Notes: a model not told the origin generated them from the sequence alone. A stretch of DNA of 64,000 bases from Psychrobacter glaciei (GCF_014652895.1 NZ_BMZR01000001.1:1115067-1179066), one strand, 5' to 3'; positions 9,204 to 19,111 are shown, numbered from the stretch's first letter. A program made the numbers and translations.

Positions 9204-11336
9204 ATGACGATGAAAGCAGGCGAATATAAGATTAAAGCAGGCGATATGGCATTGAATGCTGGTCGCTGCGTTCAAACCATAGCAGTAATCAATACAGGCG
9301 ACCGCCCTATTCAAATCGGTTCTCATTATCACTTCTATGAAGTCAATGCAGCACTGAGCTTTGATCGAGAGTCGACGCTTGGCTATCGACTCAATATCCT
9401 ATCTGGCACTGCGGTACGCTTTGAGCCGGGACAAACGCGCGAAGTGGAGCTGGTTGCCATCTCAGGTAGACAGCATATCTATGGTTTTGCGGGCAAAGTC
9501 ATGGGCGTTGTAGACCCTAAAACCTCTCAGAATACCTCGAAAAAACGCATTGACCGACGTATCTATGCCGAACATTTTGGCCCTACCACAGGGGACAAAG
9601 TACGCTTGGCAGATACAAATTTATGGCTTGAGGTTGAGTATGATTTGACCAGTCATATTGATCACCAGCCTGATATTGATAGTGTTAGCATTGGTGAAGA
9701 GGTTAAATTTGGCGGCGGCAAGGTTATCCGCGATGGCATGGGTCAGTCACAGCTGCTGGGTGAGCAAGTTGCCGATACTATTATTACCAATGCTCTGATT
9801 GTGGACTACAGCGGTATCTATAAGGCAGATATCGCTATCAAAGAGGGTTGTATCAGTGGCATCGGTAAAGCTGGCAACCCTGATATTCAGCCTAACGTGA
9901 CGTTACCTATTGGCGCTGCTACCGAAATTATCGCAGGAGAAGGTAAAATCTTGACTGCTGGCGGTATCGATAGTCATATTCATTTCATTGCACCGCAGCA
10001 ATGTGAGACGGCATTGATGTCTGGTGTAACCACAATGTTAGGCGGTGGCACGGGGCCTGCTGAAGGCACTCTTGCCACTACTTGTACGCCTGGTGCCTAT
10101 CATATCCACAGCATGCTAAAAGCCACTGATGCTATTCCGATGAATATCGGATTCTTGGGTAAAGGCAATGTTAGTCTACCTGCCCCCATTGTTGAGCAGA
10201 TTGAAGCGGGTGCTATCGGGCTTAAGCTTCATGAAGACTGGGGCTCCACGCCCAAAGCCATTGATAACTGCCTTAGCGTGGCTGAAGAATATGATGTGCA
10301 AGTGGCTATTCATACTGATACGTTAAATGAAAGTGGCTATTTAGATAGCACTCTTGGCGCGTTTAAAGACCGTTGTATCCACACTTTCCATACCGAAGGC
10401 GCTGGCGGCGGTCATGCTCCAGATATCTTAAAAGCTATTGGCGAAACCAATGTTTTACCCTCATCAACCAACCCTACACGCCCTTTCACCATCAATACCA
10501 TTGACGAGCATCTCGACATGCTCATGGTTTGTCACCACTTAAGCCCAGCCATTGCCGAAGATGTCGCTTTTGCAGAAAGCCGTATTCGTAAAGAAACCAT
10601 TGCCGCTGAAGATATTTTACAAGATATGGGCGCCATCTCCATGATGAGTAGTGATTCGCAAGCCATGGGACGCGTGGGAGAAGTCATTATTCGCACATGG
10701 CAAACGGCTGATAAGATGAAAGCCCAGCGTGGTCACCTTGCTCCTGATCAATCAGCTAAAACCGAGCAGTCCTTAGACAATATCATGCTAAGTCCTACGG
10801 ATTCTGATAGCGGCAATGACAACTTTCGTATCAAACGCTACCTCGCAAAATACACCATCAATCCTGCCATTACCCATGGCATTAGTGATGAAGTAGGATC
10901 ACTGGAGTTGGGAAAATGGGCAGATTTAGTGTTGTGGTCGCCTGCATTTTTTGGTGTCAAGCCTGATTTAATTATAAAAGGCGGTTTGATTGCAGCGGCA
11001 CCTATGGGTGACCCCAATGCTTCTATCTCTACCCCGCAGCCTGTGCACTATCGCAGCATGTTTGGCAGCTTCCCCAAGACAGTAGCGCAGACTTGCATCA
11101 CCTTTATGTCAAGTGCGGCTATTGATAAGGGTGTTGATAGGCAATTAGGGTTAGAAAAGGTCATCAAAGCGGTACACAACATTCGCAAGGTACGCAAACA
11201 AGACATGAAGTTTAACAGCTACTGTCCTCAGATGGAGGTCAATCCTGAGACTTATGAAGTGTATGCCGATGGCGAACTACTGACCTGTGAGCCTGCCGAG
11301 CATCTGCCAATGGCACAGCGCTATTTTTTATTCTAG
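9204..11336 (+). CDS. ureC: Fused urease beta-alpha subunit (UreB-UreC)
   Basis: One uninterrupted 710-aa frame encodes a complete beta subunit (residues 1 to about 108, with [10 protein letters not shown] and [17 protein letters not shown]) joined by a short Thr/Ser/Lys linker to a complete alpha subunit (from about residue 112, [19 protein letters not shown]). All catalytic residues are present: nickel ligands His258, His260, His370, His396 and Asp484, the carbamylated Lys341 in IGLKLHEDW, and the flap Cys443-His444. Spacings match Klebsiella UreC. The alpha part is longer than the usual ~567 residues, because of about ten extra residues before [11 protein letters not shown] and about 19 before [10 protein letters not shown]. 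It hydrolyses urea to ammonia and carbamate in the cytoplasm. Bacterial ureases commonly have separate beta and alpha chains. Confidence 0.95.
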   Translation: MTMKAGEYKIKAGDMALNAGRCVQTIAVINTGDRPIQIGSHYHFYEVNAALSFDRESTLGYRLNILSGTAVRFEPGQTREVELVAISGRQHIYGFAGKVMGVVDPKTSQNTSKKRIDRRIYAEHFGPTTGDKVRLADTNLWLEVEYDLTSHIDHQPDIDSVSIGEEVKFGGGKVIRDGMGQSQLLGEQVADTIITNALIVDYSGIYKADIAIKEGCISGIGKAGNPDIQPNVTLPIGAATEIIAGEGKILTAGGIDSHIHFIAPQQCETALMSGVTTMLGGGTGPAEGTLATTCTPGAYHIHSMLKATDAIPMNIGFLGKGNVSLPAPIVEQIEAGAIGLKLHEDWGSTPKAIDNCLSVAEEYDVQVAIHTDTLNESGYLDSTLGAFKDRCIHTFHTEGAGGGHAPDILKAIGETNVLPSSTNPTRPFTINTIDEHLDMLMVCHHLSPAIAEDVAFAESRIRKETIAAEDILQDMGAISMMSSDSQAMGRVGEVIIRTWQTADKMKAQRGHLAPDQSAKTEQSLDNIMLSPTDSDSGNDNFRIKRYLAKYTINPAITHGISDEVGSLELGKWADLVLWSPAFFGVKPDLIIKGGLIAAAPMGDPNASISTPQPVHYRSMFGSFPKTVAQTCITFMSSAAIDKGVDRQLGLEKVIKAVHNIRKVRKQDMKFNSYCPQMEVNPETYEVYADGELLTCEPAEHLPMAQRYFLF

Positions 11337-11410
11337 CTGCTTTTTATTGTCGTGCTGATAATTCCCCATCAGCTGTGAATAATCTACTTTAACGGACTAT
11401 AAATATAATT

Positions 11411-11965
11411 ATGAACATTTATACGCAACGCCTTGATCCATCAACCCTCAACTCTGAACAACAGGCGATTATTGATAGGCAAAAACAGGCAGAAAACTTT
11501 TTATATTTAGATTTCGATACCCGTCAGCGTAGCCGTTTTAAAGCAGAAACCCAGCATCAAGAATCCATTGGTGTTGATTTGCCACGTACGGAAACCATTA
11601 AGAATGGCAGTGTGCTAGCAGACTATCAAGGTAATTTAATACAGATTATGGCTGCCAAGCAAGCTTTAATCGAAGTGACTGCCGATAATGATTTTGACCT
11701 TATGAAAGGCGCTTACCATTTAGGCAACCGCCATGTGCCTTTAATGCTGACCCCTACTGCCCTCTACTTTGAGCCTGACCATGTTTTAGAAGCGATGTTA
11801 CATCAACTTGGCCTACATACCCAAACCGTACAAGCGCCATTTGAGCCAGAGACGGGTGCCTATAAAGGCAATCAAGGCGGACTCTCTCACTCCCATGGTC
11901 ATAATCATAGTCATCACAATCAAAACCATGACCATTCACACACCCACGGCAACTCTCATGACTAA
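11411..11965 (+). CDS. ureE: Urease accessory protein UreE, nickel metallochaperone
   Basis: UreE is a cytoplasmic nickel-binding chaperone that supplies Ni(II) to the UreDFG-urease complex. The 184-aa protein has the peptide-binding N-terminal domain (RQRSRFKAET, GVDLPRTETIKNGSVLADYQG) and the metal-binding domain with YHLGNRHVPL and DHVLEAMLHQLG. The C-terminal tail after about residue 157 contains 11 histidines in the last 27 residues, a typical nickel-storage tail. The end overlaps the chosen ureF start by 8 bases (ATGACTAA). Confidence 0.95.
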   Translation: MNIYTQRLDPSTLNSEQQAIIDRQKQAENFLYLDFDTRQRSRFKAETQHQESIGVDLPRTETIKNGSVLADYQGNLIQIMAAKQALIEVTADNDFDLMKGAYHLGNRHVPLMLTPTALYFEPDHVLEAMLHQLGLHTQTVQAPFEPETGAYKGNQGGLSHSHGHNHSHHNQNHDHSHTHGNSHD

Positions 11966-12773
11966 TCATGCCACGCACTCCCAGCATCCTGCTAGTACAC
12001 CACAAGGTATGAATTATTTGAATCATGCAGATGTGACCGGACGTTTGCTCATGCTGGCGTCAAGCAACTTACCTATTGGCAGTTATACCTACTCGCAAGG
12101 CATAGAACCTGCTATTGAGTCAGGGCTTATTCATGATGAAAGCAGTAGCATGGATTTTATGAGTGATTATCTAGAGCTGGCATTATGTCGTTATGAGCTA
12201 CCGCTACTAGCGCTCATTATTGAAGCCCTTATGATTGAGGACGTCGCACTTGCTGATGCTTTAGGTGCAGATTACCACGCTAGCCGCGAAACCAAAGAAT
12301 TCGTCTATGAGTCAAGTCAATTGGCTCTGTCTTTATCCGCATGGCTTGATAATGTCCTTGAGCTCAATGTACCTGATAGCTTACTCGCCCATGGGTTTTT
12401 GCCACTATTTGCCCATATTAGCTCGCACTGGCAATTTAACCCTGTACAAGCCATGACCACTTACGCCTTTGGTCAAATCGAAAATATGGTGCTGGCTGCG
12501 GTCAAGACTGTACCGCTTGGACAAATGGCAGGACAGCGAATCATTTGGCAGCTGCAACAGCTACTAAGCCAACAAGTACAGCCACTGGCTGCTCGCGTCG
12601 AGCAAAGCTTTTTGTACGCTCAAAGGCTGCCGTTAATGGCAGATAGCTCTGACATAGCGATATCAAGGCTAAATCTACTTTATAAACAGTTACAAATATC
12701 CGCTAACCTACCAAATTTAGCGCTCCTGTCTTGCCAGCATGAAAGGCAATATAGCCGCCTATTTCGCTCTTAA
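11958..12773 (+). CDS. ureF: Urease accessory protein UreF
   Basis: UreF works with UreD and UreG in nickel insertion into urease. The family opening GRLLMLASSNLPIGSYTYSQG is clear from about residue 28, as are DFMSDYLELALCRYELP and the C-terminal VKTVPLGQMAGQRI. ATG 11958 overlaps the ureE stop (ATGACTAA), which suggests translational coupling. ATG 12009 is an in-frame alternative that keeps the whole conserved domain. The frame is open to 11808 within ureE, but that part is a shadow. Predicted length is 271 aa, slightly above the family norm. Confidence 0.92.
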   Translation: MTNHATHSQHPASTPQGMNYLNHADVTGRLLMLASSNLPIGSYTYSQGIEPAIESGLIHDESSSMDFMSDYLELALCRYELPLLALIIEALMIEDVALADALGADYHASRETKEFVYESSQLALSLSAWLDNVLELNVPDSLLAHGFLPLFAHISSHWQFNPVQAMTTYAFGQIENMVLAAVKTVPLGQMAGQRIIWQLQQLLSQQVQPLAARVEQSFLYAQRLPLMADSSDIAISRLNLLYKQLQISANLPNLALLSCQHERQYSRLFRS

Positions 12774-12811
12774 TCGCTGATAACCCAAACACTTATTGAG
12801 GAACTTTATTT

Positions 12812-13465
12812 ATGGCACTGACACCCAAAGTCGAAAACAAACATTCAGACACGACGCTCTCTCCTCTACGCTTAGGTATTGGTGGCCCTGTAGGCTCAGG
12901 AAAAACGGCATTAACGCTGAGATTGTGTCAACGCCTACGCGATAACGTCAATATGGCAGTAGTGACCAATGATATATATACCAAAGAAGACTCTGAATTT
13001 TTAACGCGTCATGAGGCCATGCCAGCTGAGCGCATTCGCGGTGTCGAAACGGGCGGCTGCCCGCATACTGCCATCCGTGAAGATGCCTCGATTAACCTAT
13101 CTGCCATCGCCGAATTACAGCAGCAGTTTGCAGGTCTTGAGCTTATTATCATCGAGTCTGGTGGCGATAATTTGGCAGCAACTTTTAGCCCTGAATTGTC
13201 CGACTTGACGCTATATGTCATTGATGTCTCGGCAGGCGATAAAATCCCTCGTAAAGGCGGCCCTGGTATCATGAAATCGGACTTGCTCATTATCAATAAA
13301 ACCGACCTTGCCCCTTACGTAGGCGCGTCACTTGAGGTGATGGCACGTGATGCCAAAAAAATGCGCGGCGATAAGCCTGTGGTTTTTAGCAACATGAAAA
13401 CGGGTGAAGGCGTTGATGACATCGTTGCTTTTATCCTTGATAAAGGCATGATAAACATAGCGTAA
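12812..13465 (+). CDS. ureG: Urease accessory GTPase UreG
   Basis: UreG is a SIMIBI-class GTPase (217 aa) whose GTP hydrolysis drives nickel transfer to urease. The P-loop GPVGSGKT lies at residues 25-32. [15 protein letters not shown] and the metal-binding CPH motif in [15 protein letters not shown] follow, then [19 protein letters not shown] and the guanine-specificity motif NKTDL. ATG 12812 is preceded by GAGGAA. It lies 38 bases after ureF in the same operon. Confidence 0.96.
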   Translation: MALTPKVENKHSDTTLSPLRLGIGGPVGSGKTALTLRLCQRLRDNVNMAVVTNDIYTKEDSEFLTRHEAMPAERIRGVETGGCPHTAIREDASINLSAIAELQQQFAGLELIIIESGGDNLAATFSPELSDLTLYVIDVSAGDKIPRKGGPGIMKSDLLIINKTDLAPYVGASLEVMARDAKKMRGDKPVVFSNMKTGEGVDDIVAFILDKGMINIA

Positions 13466-13582
13466 GACCATGCCTGTAATGCCACATGCTATGGCATAAA
13501 TAGAGGTTCTGCAAACTACTGAATGATAAGCAGATTATCAGACAGTGATCATATCGATTAGCTTACACATTAAGGATTTATC

Positions 13583-14269
13583 ATGACCATAAAAACCTCA
13601 CAATCCATGACACGTAAAAACCTGACTAACAAAACGGCAATGGTCAGTGGCTTAGCACTGCTAACATGGTTGGCAACGCTACCGACACTGGCATTTGCTC
13701 ACCCAGGCCATGGCTTGATAGTAGCAGAGGGCTCGTTTAGCAACTCAATGTTGTCTGGTATGTTGCACCCTTTGACTGGGTTCGACCATCTGATGCTAGC
13801 ACTGGGCATGGGCTTGCTATTTACCCAAATGCACAGCTTCAAAAAAGGCTTTACCTCATTAGCCATTGGTTTGGTAGCAGGGTTTGCGTTGAGTTTAAGT
13901 GTGAGCCTTAACCGCACGTTTATTGAATTCGGTATCCTACTGTCTATCGTCTTATTAACCCTAGCACTTATGAGCCGCTACTTTAACCATGCACCGAATC
14001 AAAGCGACGAAGCATCAGTAAACACATGGCATAACTTAGCCATCGTTGGCTTTGGTGCACTCGCTATGTTCCATGGTGCGGCACATGCCATTGAAGTTCC
14101 TGCCAACAGTAATACTGCTGGCTTCTTTATCGGTATGATTGTTGCCATGCTAAGTCTATATACTGTCGGCAAAGGGGTTGCTACCTATCTAAACACTCAC
14201 CTGCAAGACAGCTTGATTATTCAACGTGTTATAGCTGTTGTCGGTTTATGCGGTGTGCTGTTGAGTTAG
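13583..14269 (+). CDS. ureJ: HupE/UreJ family nickel permease
   Basis: This is a small membrane protein (228 aa) of the HupE/UreJ family, thought to move nickel across the membrane for urease or hydrogenase. After a signal-like hydrophobic segment it shows the family's metal-associated motif HPGH (AFAHPGHG), then HPLTGFDHLMLALGMG and FHGAAHAIEVP, with about six membrane segments. Its position after ureG supports a urease role (UreJ) rather than hydrogenase. ATG 13583 follows TAAGGA. The palindromic terminator at 14509-14546 lies 240 bases downstream. Confidence 0.88.
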   Translation: MTIKTSQSMTRKNLTNKTAMVSGLALLTWLATLPTLAFAHPGHGLIVAEGSFSNSMLSGMLHPLTGFDHLMLALGMGLLFTQMHSFKKGFTSLAIGLVAGFALSLSVSLNRTFIEFGILLSIVLLTLALMSRYFNHAPNQSDEASVNTWHNLAIVGFGALAMFHGAAHAIEVPANSNTAGFFIGMIVAMLSLYTVGKGVATYLNTHLQDSLIIQRVIAVVGLCGVLLS

Positions 14270-14508
14270 TTTTGGCAGAATATTAGCAGCTTTATTAATC
14301 ATCGCTTATCAATGCTAATAATCTATCATAATAATCTTCGATAACATTGACCTATGCTTTCAAATCTATAGACATTAACTTGGGAGATTTGCGTATTGTA
14401 GTTTCATAAAAACTTCCTCTATGATGGTAGGATAAAATTGGTTGAATTTTCTTATTAAGAATTGTAATGATGAGCGGTTACTTATCTAATCAAGCACGCC
14501 GCTAATAT

Positions 14509-14546
14509 TAGGGTCTGTTGAACATTCAAATGTGGAACAGACCCTA
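14509..14546 (+). terminator. Terminator between convergent genes, derived from repeat-element ends
   Basis: TAGGGTCTGTT (14509-14519) pairs perfectly with AACAGACCCTA (14536-14546) over a 16-base loop. A T-run (CATTTTTT) follows on the + strand. It lies between ureJ (+) and the ABC ATPase gene (-), so it probably ends both transcripts. The arms and the inner ATTCAAATG are closely related to the ends of the 183-bp element at 62172-62354, as if an internal deletion had left only the two ends. Confidence 0.75.
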
Positions 14547-14552
14547 CATTTT

Positions 14553-15332
14553 TTAATTATTCAACGTATCACTATCAATACGACCATCAACCAAGTTAAT
14601 CGTTCGATCACAGGATGCTGACAAGCGCGGATCATGAGTAACCAGCAATACTGCGCAATCACGTTCCTGATGGACTTTTCGGAAAAGCTCGAACACTTCT
14701 CCGGCCGTAACGGTATCCAGATTACCCGTAGGCTCATCGGCTAATAATAATGCAGGCTCAGTTATAAGCGCTCTAGCAATGGCGATACGCTGTTGCTGTC
14801 CACCTGAGAGCTCGTTAGGTTTGCTGTCAGCAAAGCGTTCTAGACCAACCGCTGCTAGCAGCTCGCGCGCTTTTTGAATAGCGAATTTATCTGGACGACC
14901 CTGTGTTAGCGTTAGAGGCATCAAGATATTATCTAAGGCACTGAAAGCTTGAATTAAATGATGAAACTGAAACACGAAGCCGATACTACTGCCGCGCAAA
15001 GCGGTGCGACCAGCATCATTCATAGCACTGGTTGCTTGACCCAACAGATACAGCTCACCGCTAGTTGGCTGATCCAATAGCCCTAGCACATTTAATAAAG
15101 TACTTTTACCTGAGCCTGAAGGACCAATCAGGGCTGCAAAATCATCAGTACCAATAGTTAAGTCAATACCGTGAAGCACCTCAATCTCATTAGGCTGACC
15201 GATGTTATAAGACTTTTTGAGCGCCTCTAAACGCAAGACTTCGTGAGATTGTCTGGACATAAGGGTTGACGTCTTATTAAGAAAATTAGTAGAACGGCTG
15301 TTAAGAGTGTCTGTGGAATCATTGTTAGACAT
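14553..15332 (-). CDS. ABC exporter ATPase, MacB/LolD type
   Basis: This is the ATPase subunit of a three-part exporter (about 259 aa). Walker [10 protein letters not shown], the signature [16 protein letters not shown] and Walker [15 protein letters not shown] are all present, the last being typical of the LolD/MacB/FtsE group. The start at 15332 is chosen because ATGTCTAA overlaps the stop of the upstream permease gene by 8 bases. An in-frame ATG at 15260 is possible, since the domain proper begins just after it. It is co-transcribed with the permease and membrane-fusion genes. The substrate cannot be told from sequence. Confidence 0.9.
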   Translation of the reverse strand: MSNNDSTDTLNSRSTNFLNKTSTLMSRQSHEVLRLEALKKSYNIGQPNEIEVLHGIDLTIGTDDFAALIGPSGSGKSTLLNVLGLLDQPTSGELYLLGQATSAMNDAGRTALRGSSIGFVFQFHHLIQAFSALDNILMPLTLTQGRPDKFAIQKARELLAAVGLERFADSKPNELSGGQQQRIAIARALITEPALLLADEPTGNLDTVTAGEVFELFRKVHQERDCAVLLVTHDPRLSASCDRTINLVDGRIDSDTLNN

Positions 15333-16578
15333 AGCGAATAGCCACCACGGGATCAAGTGCCGCTGCTCGCCGCGCTGGAATAGCGGCGGCTATAATACCG
15401 GTTAGCGTTGCTAACGACATAGTCACTAAGATCAAGTTTATCGATATTGGGATCGTAAATATATTGGGTCCAAAGGTATTAAAAGACCATACCAATACAT
15501 AGCTGACGCCACTACCGACAATCGAGCCTAACAAACCAAATACAGCCCCTTGAATCAAGAATATTCGCAAAATTTGCTGTCGGGTTGCACCCATTGCTCG
15601 TAGAATACCAATTTCTCGCGTACGCTGAACCACACTGACCGACAACACACTGGCAATGCCAAAAGCCACTGAGATCGCTACAAAACCTACGATCATGTTG
15701 CTAGATAGGCTTTGAGCAGTGAGACCACTCAGCAGTTGGGCATTGGTCTTTATCCAGCTTTCTGCTTGCAGCGAGGTCAAACGTCCAACTTGCGCAGCGA
15801 TCTCCTCTGCTTCAAAGATGTCTTCAACAGTCAAATCAATAACGGTGATACCACCCGGCAAGTTTAGTAAGGACTGCGCTTGTTTTAGGTCTAGATAAAC
15901 GTAGCGTGCATCGAGCTCTCGTACGCCAAGCTCGAATATACCAGCGATATTAACTACAGCGCTGTTGTTATTGAAATTATTATCGCGACTACTATCATCT
16001 TGACCGCTATCTAAGCGCAGTTTGCTACCGACTTCTACACCCAAGTTTTTAGCCAACTCACTGCCAATCAATACATTATCTGCGCTCACTCGTAGCTCGC
16101 CACTGATTAAATACTCACTGAGTGGTATGATTTTTTGATAGCGCTCCAGATCAGTACCGACTAGTATCACTGACTCTAATGCCTCACCACGCCGTACGAA
16201 ACCAGGCCCAGATACGTTTGGTGACACTGCTGTTAAGAGAGGCAGCTGATCTAAAGTATCAGTGATTTGCTGCCAATTATTGATTGAACGCAGGCGCTGC
16301 GGACGCTTGTCCTCTTGTATCAGTTGTAGCGTATCATCAACAGGCGGCGCTATTAGGTTGACTTCATCTGGCGATACTAAGCGAATATGTGCCTGACTAC
16401 CAAGGGTGCTATCAATAAGGTTGGTCTGCAATCCTTGAATCAATGCGGTGATAAATATAATAACCGCAACACCTATTGCCACTCCCAACGTAATCATCAG
16501 TGACTGTATTCGTCCCTCGCGCAAAAAACTGATGGCAATGTTTGCATCAATCCAAAATCTACCAAAAAAAGCCGTCAA
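15325..16578 (-). CDS. ABC exporter permease, FtsX/MacB family
   Basis: This inner-membrane permease (417 aa) has the MacB/DevC-like layout: one N-terminal membrane helix (SLMITLGVAIGVAVIIFITAL), a periplasmic domain of about 220 residues, and three C-terminal helices with the FtsX signature VVQRTREIGILRAMGATRQQIL. The start is TTG at 16578, overlapping the stop of the upstream gene (TTGA). No better start lies before the first helix. Together with the neighbouring ATPase and membrane-fusion protein it should export a small molecule or peptide. Confidence 0.88.
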   Translation of the reverse strand: MTAFFGRFWIDANIAISFLREGRIQSLMITLGVAIGVAVIIFITALIQGLQTNLIDSTLGSQAHIRLVSPDEVNLIAPPVDDTLQLIQEDKRPQRLRSINNWQQITDTLDQLPLLTAVSPNVSGPGFVRRGEALESVILVGTDLERYQKIIPLSEYLISGELRVSADNVLIGSELAKNLGVEVGSKLRLDSGQDDSSRDNNFNNNSAVVNIAGIFELGVRELDARYVYLDLKQAQSLLNLPGGITVIDLTVEDIFEAEEIAAQVGRLTSLQAESWIKTNAQLLSGLTAQSLSSNMIVGFVAISVAFGIASVLSVSVVQRTREIGILRAMGATRQQILRIFLIQGAVFGLLGSIVGSGVSYVLVWSFNTFGPNIFTIPISINLILVTMSLATLTGIIAAAIPARRAAALDPVVAIRYV

Positions 16579-17834
16579 TTGACTGTCTCCACTGATTGGC
16601 TCTTATCATTTGCCGTCGTTATCTTGTCAGCATCAGTATTAGCAAAAGGGGCTGCTTGCTGAACGGTTCTAACTCGTGCGCCATCAGCTAGTGAGGCAGT
16701 GGCATCAACCAAGATCTCATCGCCTGCGCTTAAACCTGAGAGCACCTCTGATGCTGACAACCCACGCAATCCTAATCTCACTTGCTGGCGTTGTACTTGA
16801 CCATTGCGTGATAGCAGAACGTCAGCATTGTCTTTTTTGACATTGGCTAACGCATCATTAGGAACCACCACCGCTTTTGCACGTCGATCCGTTTCGATAT
16901 TTACTGATACCGTCATATCTTGACGCAAAAACTCAGGTATAGGATCGACAGCCAATCTCACTTCTACCGTACCACGCTGTGGATCTATGCTTGGCGCAAT
17001 AAAGCTGATATGTACTGGGAATGGCTTATCAGGATAAGCATCAGCAATAGCGACCGCTTGTTGCTCAACTTCTAGGCTTGATAAATTACGCTCATCAAGC
17101 GGTACTCGTATCTCAGTATTACCATCGAGAGCGATAGTGAATAAGCTCTGACCCGGCTGTACTAACTCCCCTATCTCAACATTACGAGTCAAGATAGTGC
17201 CGGATACTTTGCTACGTACTTGCGTTTTATTGAGCTGCGCCTGCAATGCTGCGATACGGGCACGTAATAAGTCCTCCTCTACACCACCAGTGGATAATGC
17301 CTTTGCTTTGAGGCGGGCGTTTTCAAGGTCATTACGGGCTTGTTTTTGCACTTGGATTGCCTGCTCCATTTCTTCATCAGAAATGGCCGAGATGGCTGCT
17401 AACTCACGCCTCCGCTCGACATTACGGCTAGCTTGCGCCAATGCGACTTCGGCATTGGCCAAATCCACTGCTGCCTGTGGACGGTTACTACTGACCAGCT
17501 CTGCCAGTTCTGCTTCTGCTTGACGCACTTGAGCGGTAATTTCATCGGCGCTAAGAACTAGCAATAAATCACCAGCTGCTACTTGCTGACCTTCCTGTAC
17601 CAGTCGTTCTAATACCACACCAGCCACTTCACTACCAATCTCAGTACGTGAGACTGCAACGATACGTCCAGTCGCTACTACCGTCTGTACCAAAGGCATA
17701 GAAGATAACTTATAGCTTGGTAACAGCGGTCCTTGCCACCAGCGAAACACTAAGAAACCTGCGACAGCTATGAGTAATAGTGCGCTAACAATAGATTTAT
17801 AAGGAATAGCGCGCAATGAGTTTCTCCAGTTCAT
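16575..17834 (-). CDS. Membrane-fusion (periplasmic adaptor) protein, HlyD/MacA family
   Basis: This 419-aa protein has one N-terminal membrane helix (SALLLIAVAGFLVFRWW), a barrel-sandwich half-motif (VVATGRIVAVSRTEIGSEVAGVV), a coiled-coil hairpin rich in Ala, Glu and Arg (about residues 115-200), the second lipoyl half (SKVSGTILTRNVEIGELVQPGQ), and beta-barrel segments. This is the standard periplasmic adaptor plan. It is the first gene of the exporter operon and overlaps the permease by 4 bases. No outer-membrane TolC-like gene is nearby, so a shared one is probably used. Confidence 0.9.
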   Translation of the reverse strand: MNWRNSLRAIPYKSIVSALLLIAVAGFLVFRWWQGPLLPSYKLSSMPLVQTVVATGRIVAVSRTEIGSEVAGVVLERLVQEGQQVAAGDLLLVLSADEITAQVRQAEAELAELVSSNRPQAAVDLANAEVALAQASRNVERRRELAAISAISDEEMEQAIQVQKQARNDLENARLKAKALSTGGVEEDLLRARIAALQAQLNKTQVRSKVSGTILTRNVEIGELVQPGQSLFTIALDGNTEIRVPLDERNLSSLEVEQQAVAIADAYPDKPFPVHISFIAPSIDPQRGTVEVRLAVDPIPEFLRQDMTVSVNIETDRRAKAVVVPNDALANVKKDNADVLLSRNGQVQRQQVRLGLRGLSASEVLSGLSAGDEILVDATASLADGARVRTVQQAAPFANTDADKITTANDKSQSVETVN

Positions 17835-18072
17835 AGTAAAGAGCTATCTAAGTGTAGCACCTGCTAAATTTGATTATTATCAAATATTACCGGAAAGAAT
17901 TACTTATCATAAATAAACTCAACCATCACCAAGATGTAATGGTCAACTAATTGAGGACCGACCCTAATATTTTTATAGAAATGAAGGTTGAATAATAAAG
18001 TAAATTGACTTAATAATAGGTCTATAAGTTTTAGAGATTTATCTAGCGACTTATATCCACTACTTTTAGGAA

Positions 18073-18885
18073 ATGAATACAATGACGTATAAAAATGTAA
18101 CGGTCGCTGGAAGCGGCATCCTAGGCTATCAAATTGCTTTTCAAGCCGCATTCCATGGCTTTAATGTCAGTGTCTATGACATTAATGATGAGGTTTTGGA
18201 AAAAGCAAAGTCAAAGTTTCCATTGATGAGCAAGGCATTTCGAAAAGATTTGGGAGCAACGCAAGAGCAGTTGGACAAGACCTTTGAAAATCTGAGCTAT
18301 ACCTCAGACCTAGCAGAAGCGGTCAAAGATGCCGATCTAATGATTGAAGCCATTCCCGAAATCCCTAAAATTAAAATCGAATTCTATGAAAAACTTGCCA
18401 AACTAGCGCCAGAGAAAACGATATTTGCTACCAATACCTCAACCTTACTCCCTAGCCAGTTTGCAGCATCAACGGGACGACCTGCTCAGTTTTTAGCCCT
18501 ACATTTTGCCAATAAAATTTGGATGCATAATGTCGCTGAAATCATGGGACATCCTGGCACAGATCCTAAAGTATTTGATGATGTTGTTGCTTTTGCTACC
18601 GCCATTGGCATGGTGGCACTACCGCTGGATAAGGAGCAACCCGGCTATATAATGAACAGTTTATTAGCGCCTTTCATAGACGCAGGCCTGCAATTACTAG
18701 CCAAAGAAGTTGCCGATCCGCATACAATAGATAAGACGTGGATGATAGTGACTGGCGCGCCTGTAGGGCCATTTGGCATATTGGATACCATAGGTATCAA
18801 TACGGCCTACAACATCACTAAACTAGCCGCTGAAACGACTCAAAACCCAGTCAGATTCAAGGCCGCTAAGTATCTAAAAGATTAG
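18073..18885 (+). CDS. 3-hydroxyacyl-CoA dehydrogenase, truncated by an in-frame TAG
   Basis: This is an NAD-dependent 3-hydroxyacyl-CoA (3-hydroxybutyryl-CoA) dehydrogenase. The N-terminal Rossmann domain shows GSGILG and an acidic residue in VYDIND. The catalytic-region segments are FATNTSTLLPSQFA and FLALHFANKIWMHNVAEI, and the C-terminal domain includes GYIMNSLLAPF. The frame stops at TAG 18883-18885, but the next 30 codons in the same frame read as the normal end of the family (KLGAATGEGFYTYPNP). The gene therefore carries a late nonsense codon. ATG 18073 or 18082 is the start; TTAGGA lies upstream. Loss of the last 30 residues may or may not abolish activity. Confidence 0.85.
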   Translation: MNTMTYKNVTVAGSGILGYQIAFQAAFHGFNVSVYDINDEVLEKAKSKFPLMSKAFRKDLGATQEQLDKTFENLSYTSDLAEAVKDADLMIEAIPEIPKIKIEFYEKLAKLAPEKTIFATNTSTLLPSQFAASTGRPAQFLALHFANKIWMHNVAEIMGHPGTDPKVFDDVVAFATAIGMVALPLDKEQPGYIMNSLLAPFIDAGLQLLAKEVADPHTIDKTWMIVTGAPVGPFGILDTIGINTAYNITKLAAETTQNPVRFKAAKYLKD

Positions 18886-18978
18886 TTGATCGATCAAAAC
18901 AAACTGGGTGCTGCGACTGGCGAAGGATTTTATACTTATCCAAACCCTGCCTTTATGAATCCTGATTTTTTAAAATGA
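18886..18978 (+). pseudogene. Severed C-terminal tail of the hydroxyacyl-CoA dehydrogenase
   Basis: Thirty sense codons continue in frame directly after the TAG and end at TGA 18976-18978. They encode LIDQNKLGAATGEGFYTY and then PNPAFMNPDFLK, which is the usual C-terminus of this dehydrogenase family. A single base change restoring a sense codon would give a full-length enzyme of about 301 aa. A sequencing error or stop-codon readthrough are alternatives to true inactivation. Confidence 0.8.
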
Positions 18979-19111
18979 CAAATAGATTATAAATTCGGCT
19001 TTTACTCACCAGTTTGCCTTGCTCTGCAAGCTGGCTTATCAGCAATAGCTTTCTTTTCTCTCCGCAGCATAGTTTTTGATATTCCATCAAAAATAAATGA
19101 TTTAGTTTACT

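Noticed and set aside
17949..17967. AATTGAGGAC...CCCTA resembling the right end of a family A element
   Set aside because: Fifteen of eighteen bases match, but no left end or interior is nearby, so it may be chance or a very old remnant.
17900..18151. 83-codon minus-strand frame overlapping the dehydrogenase start
   Set aside because: It overlaps the clear start and Rossmann motif of the + strand gene and has no protein-like features.
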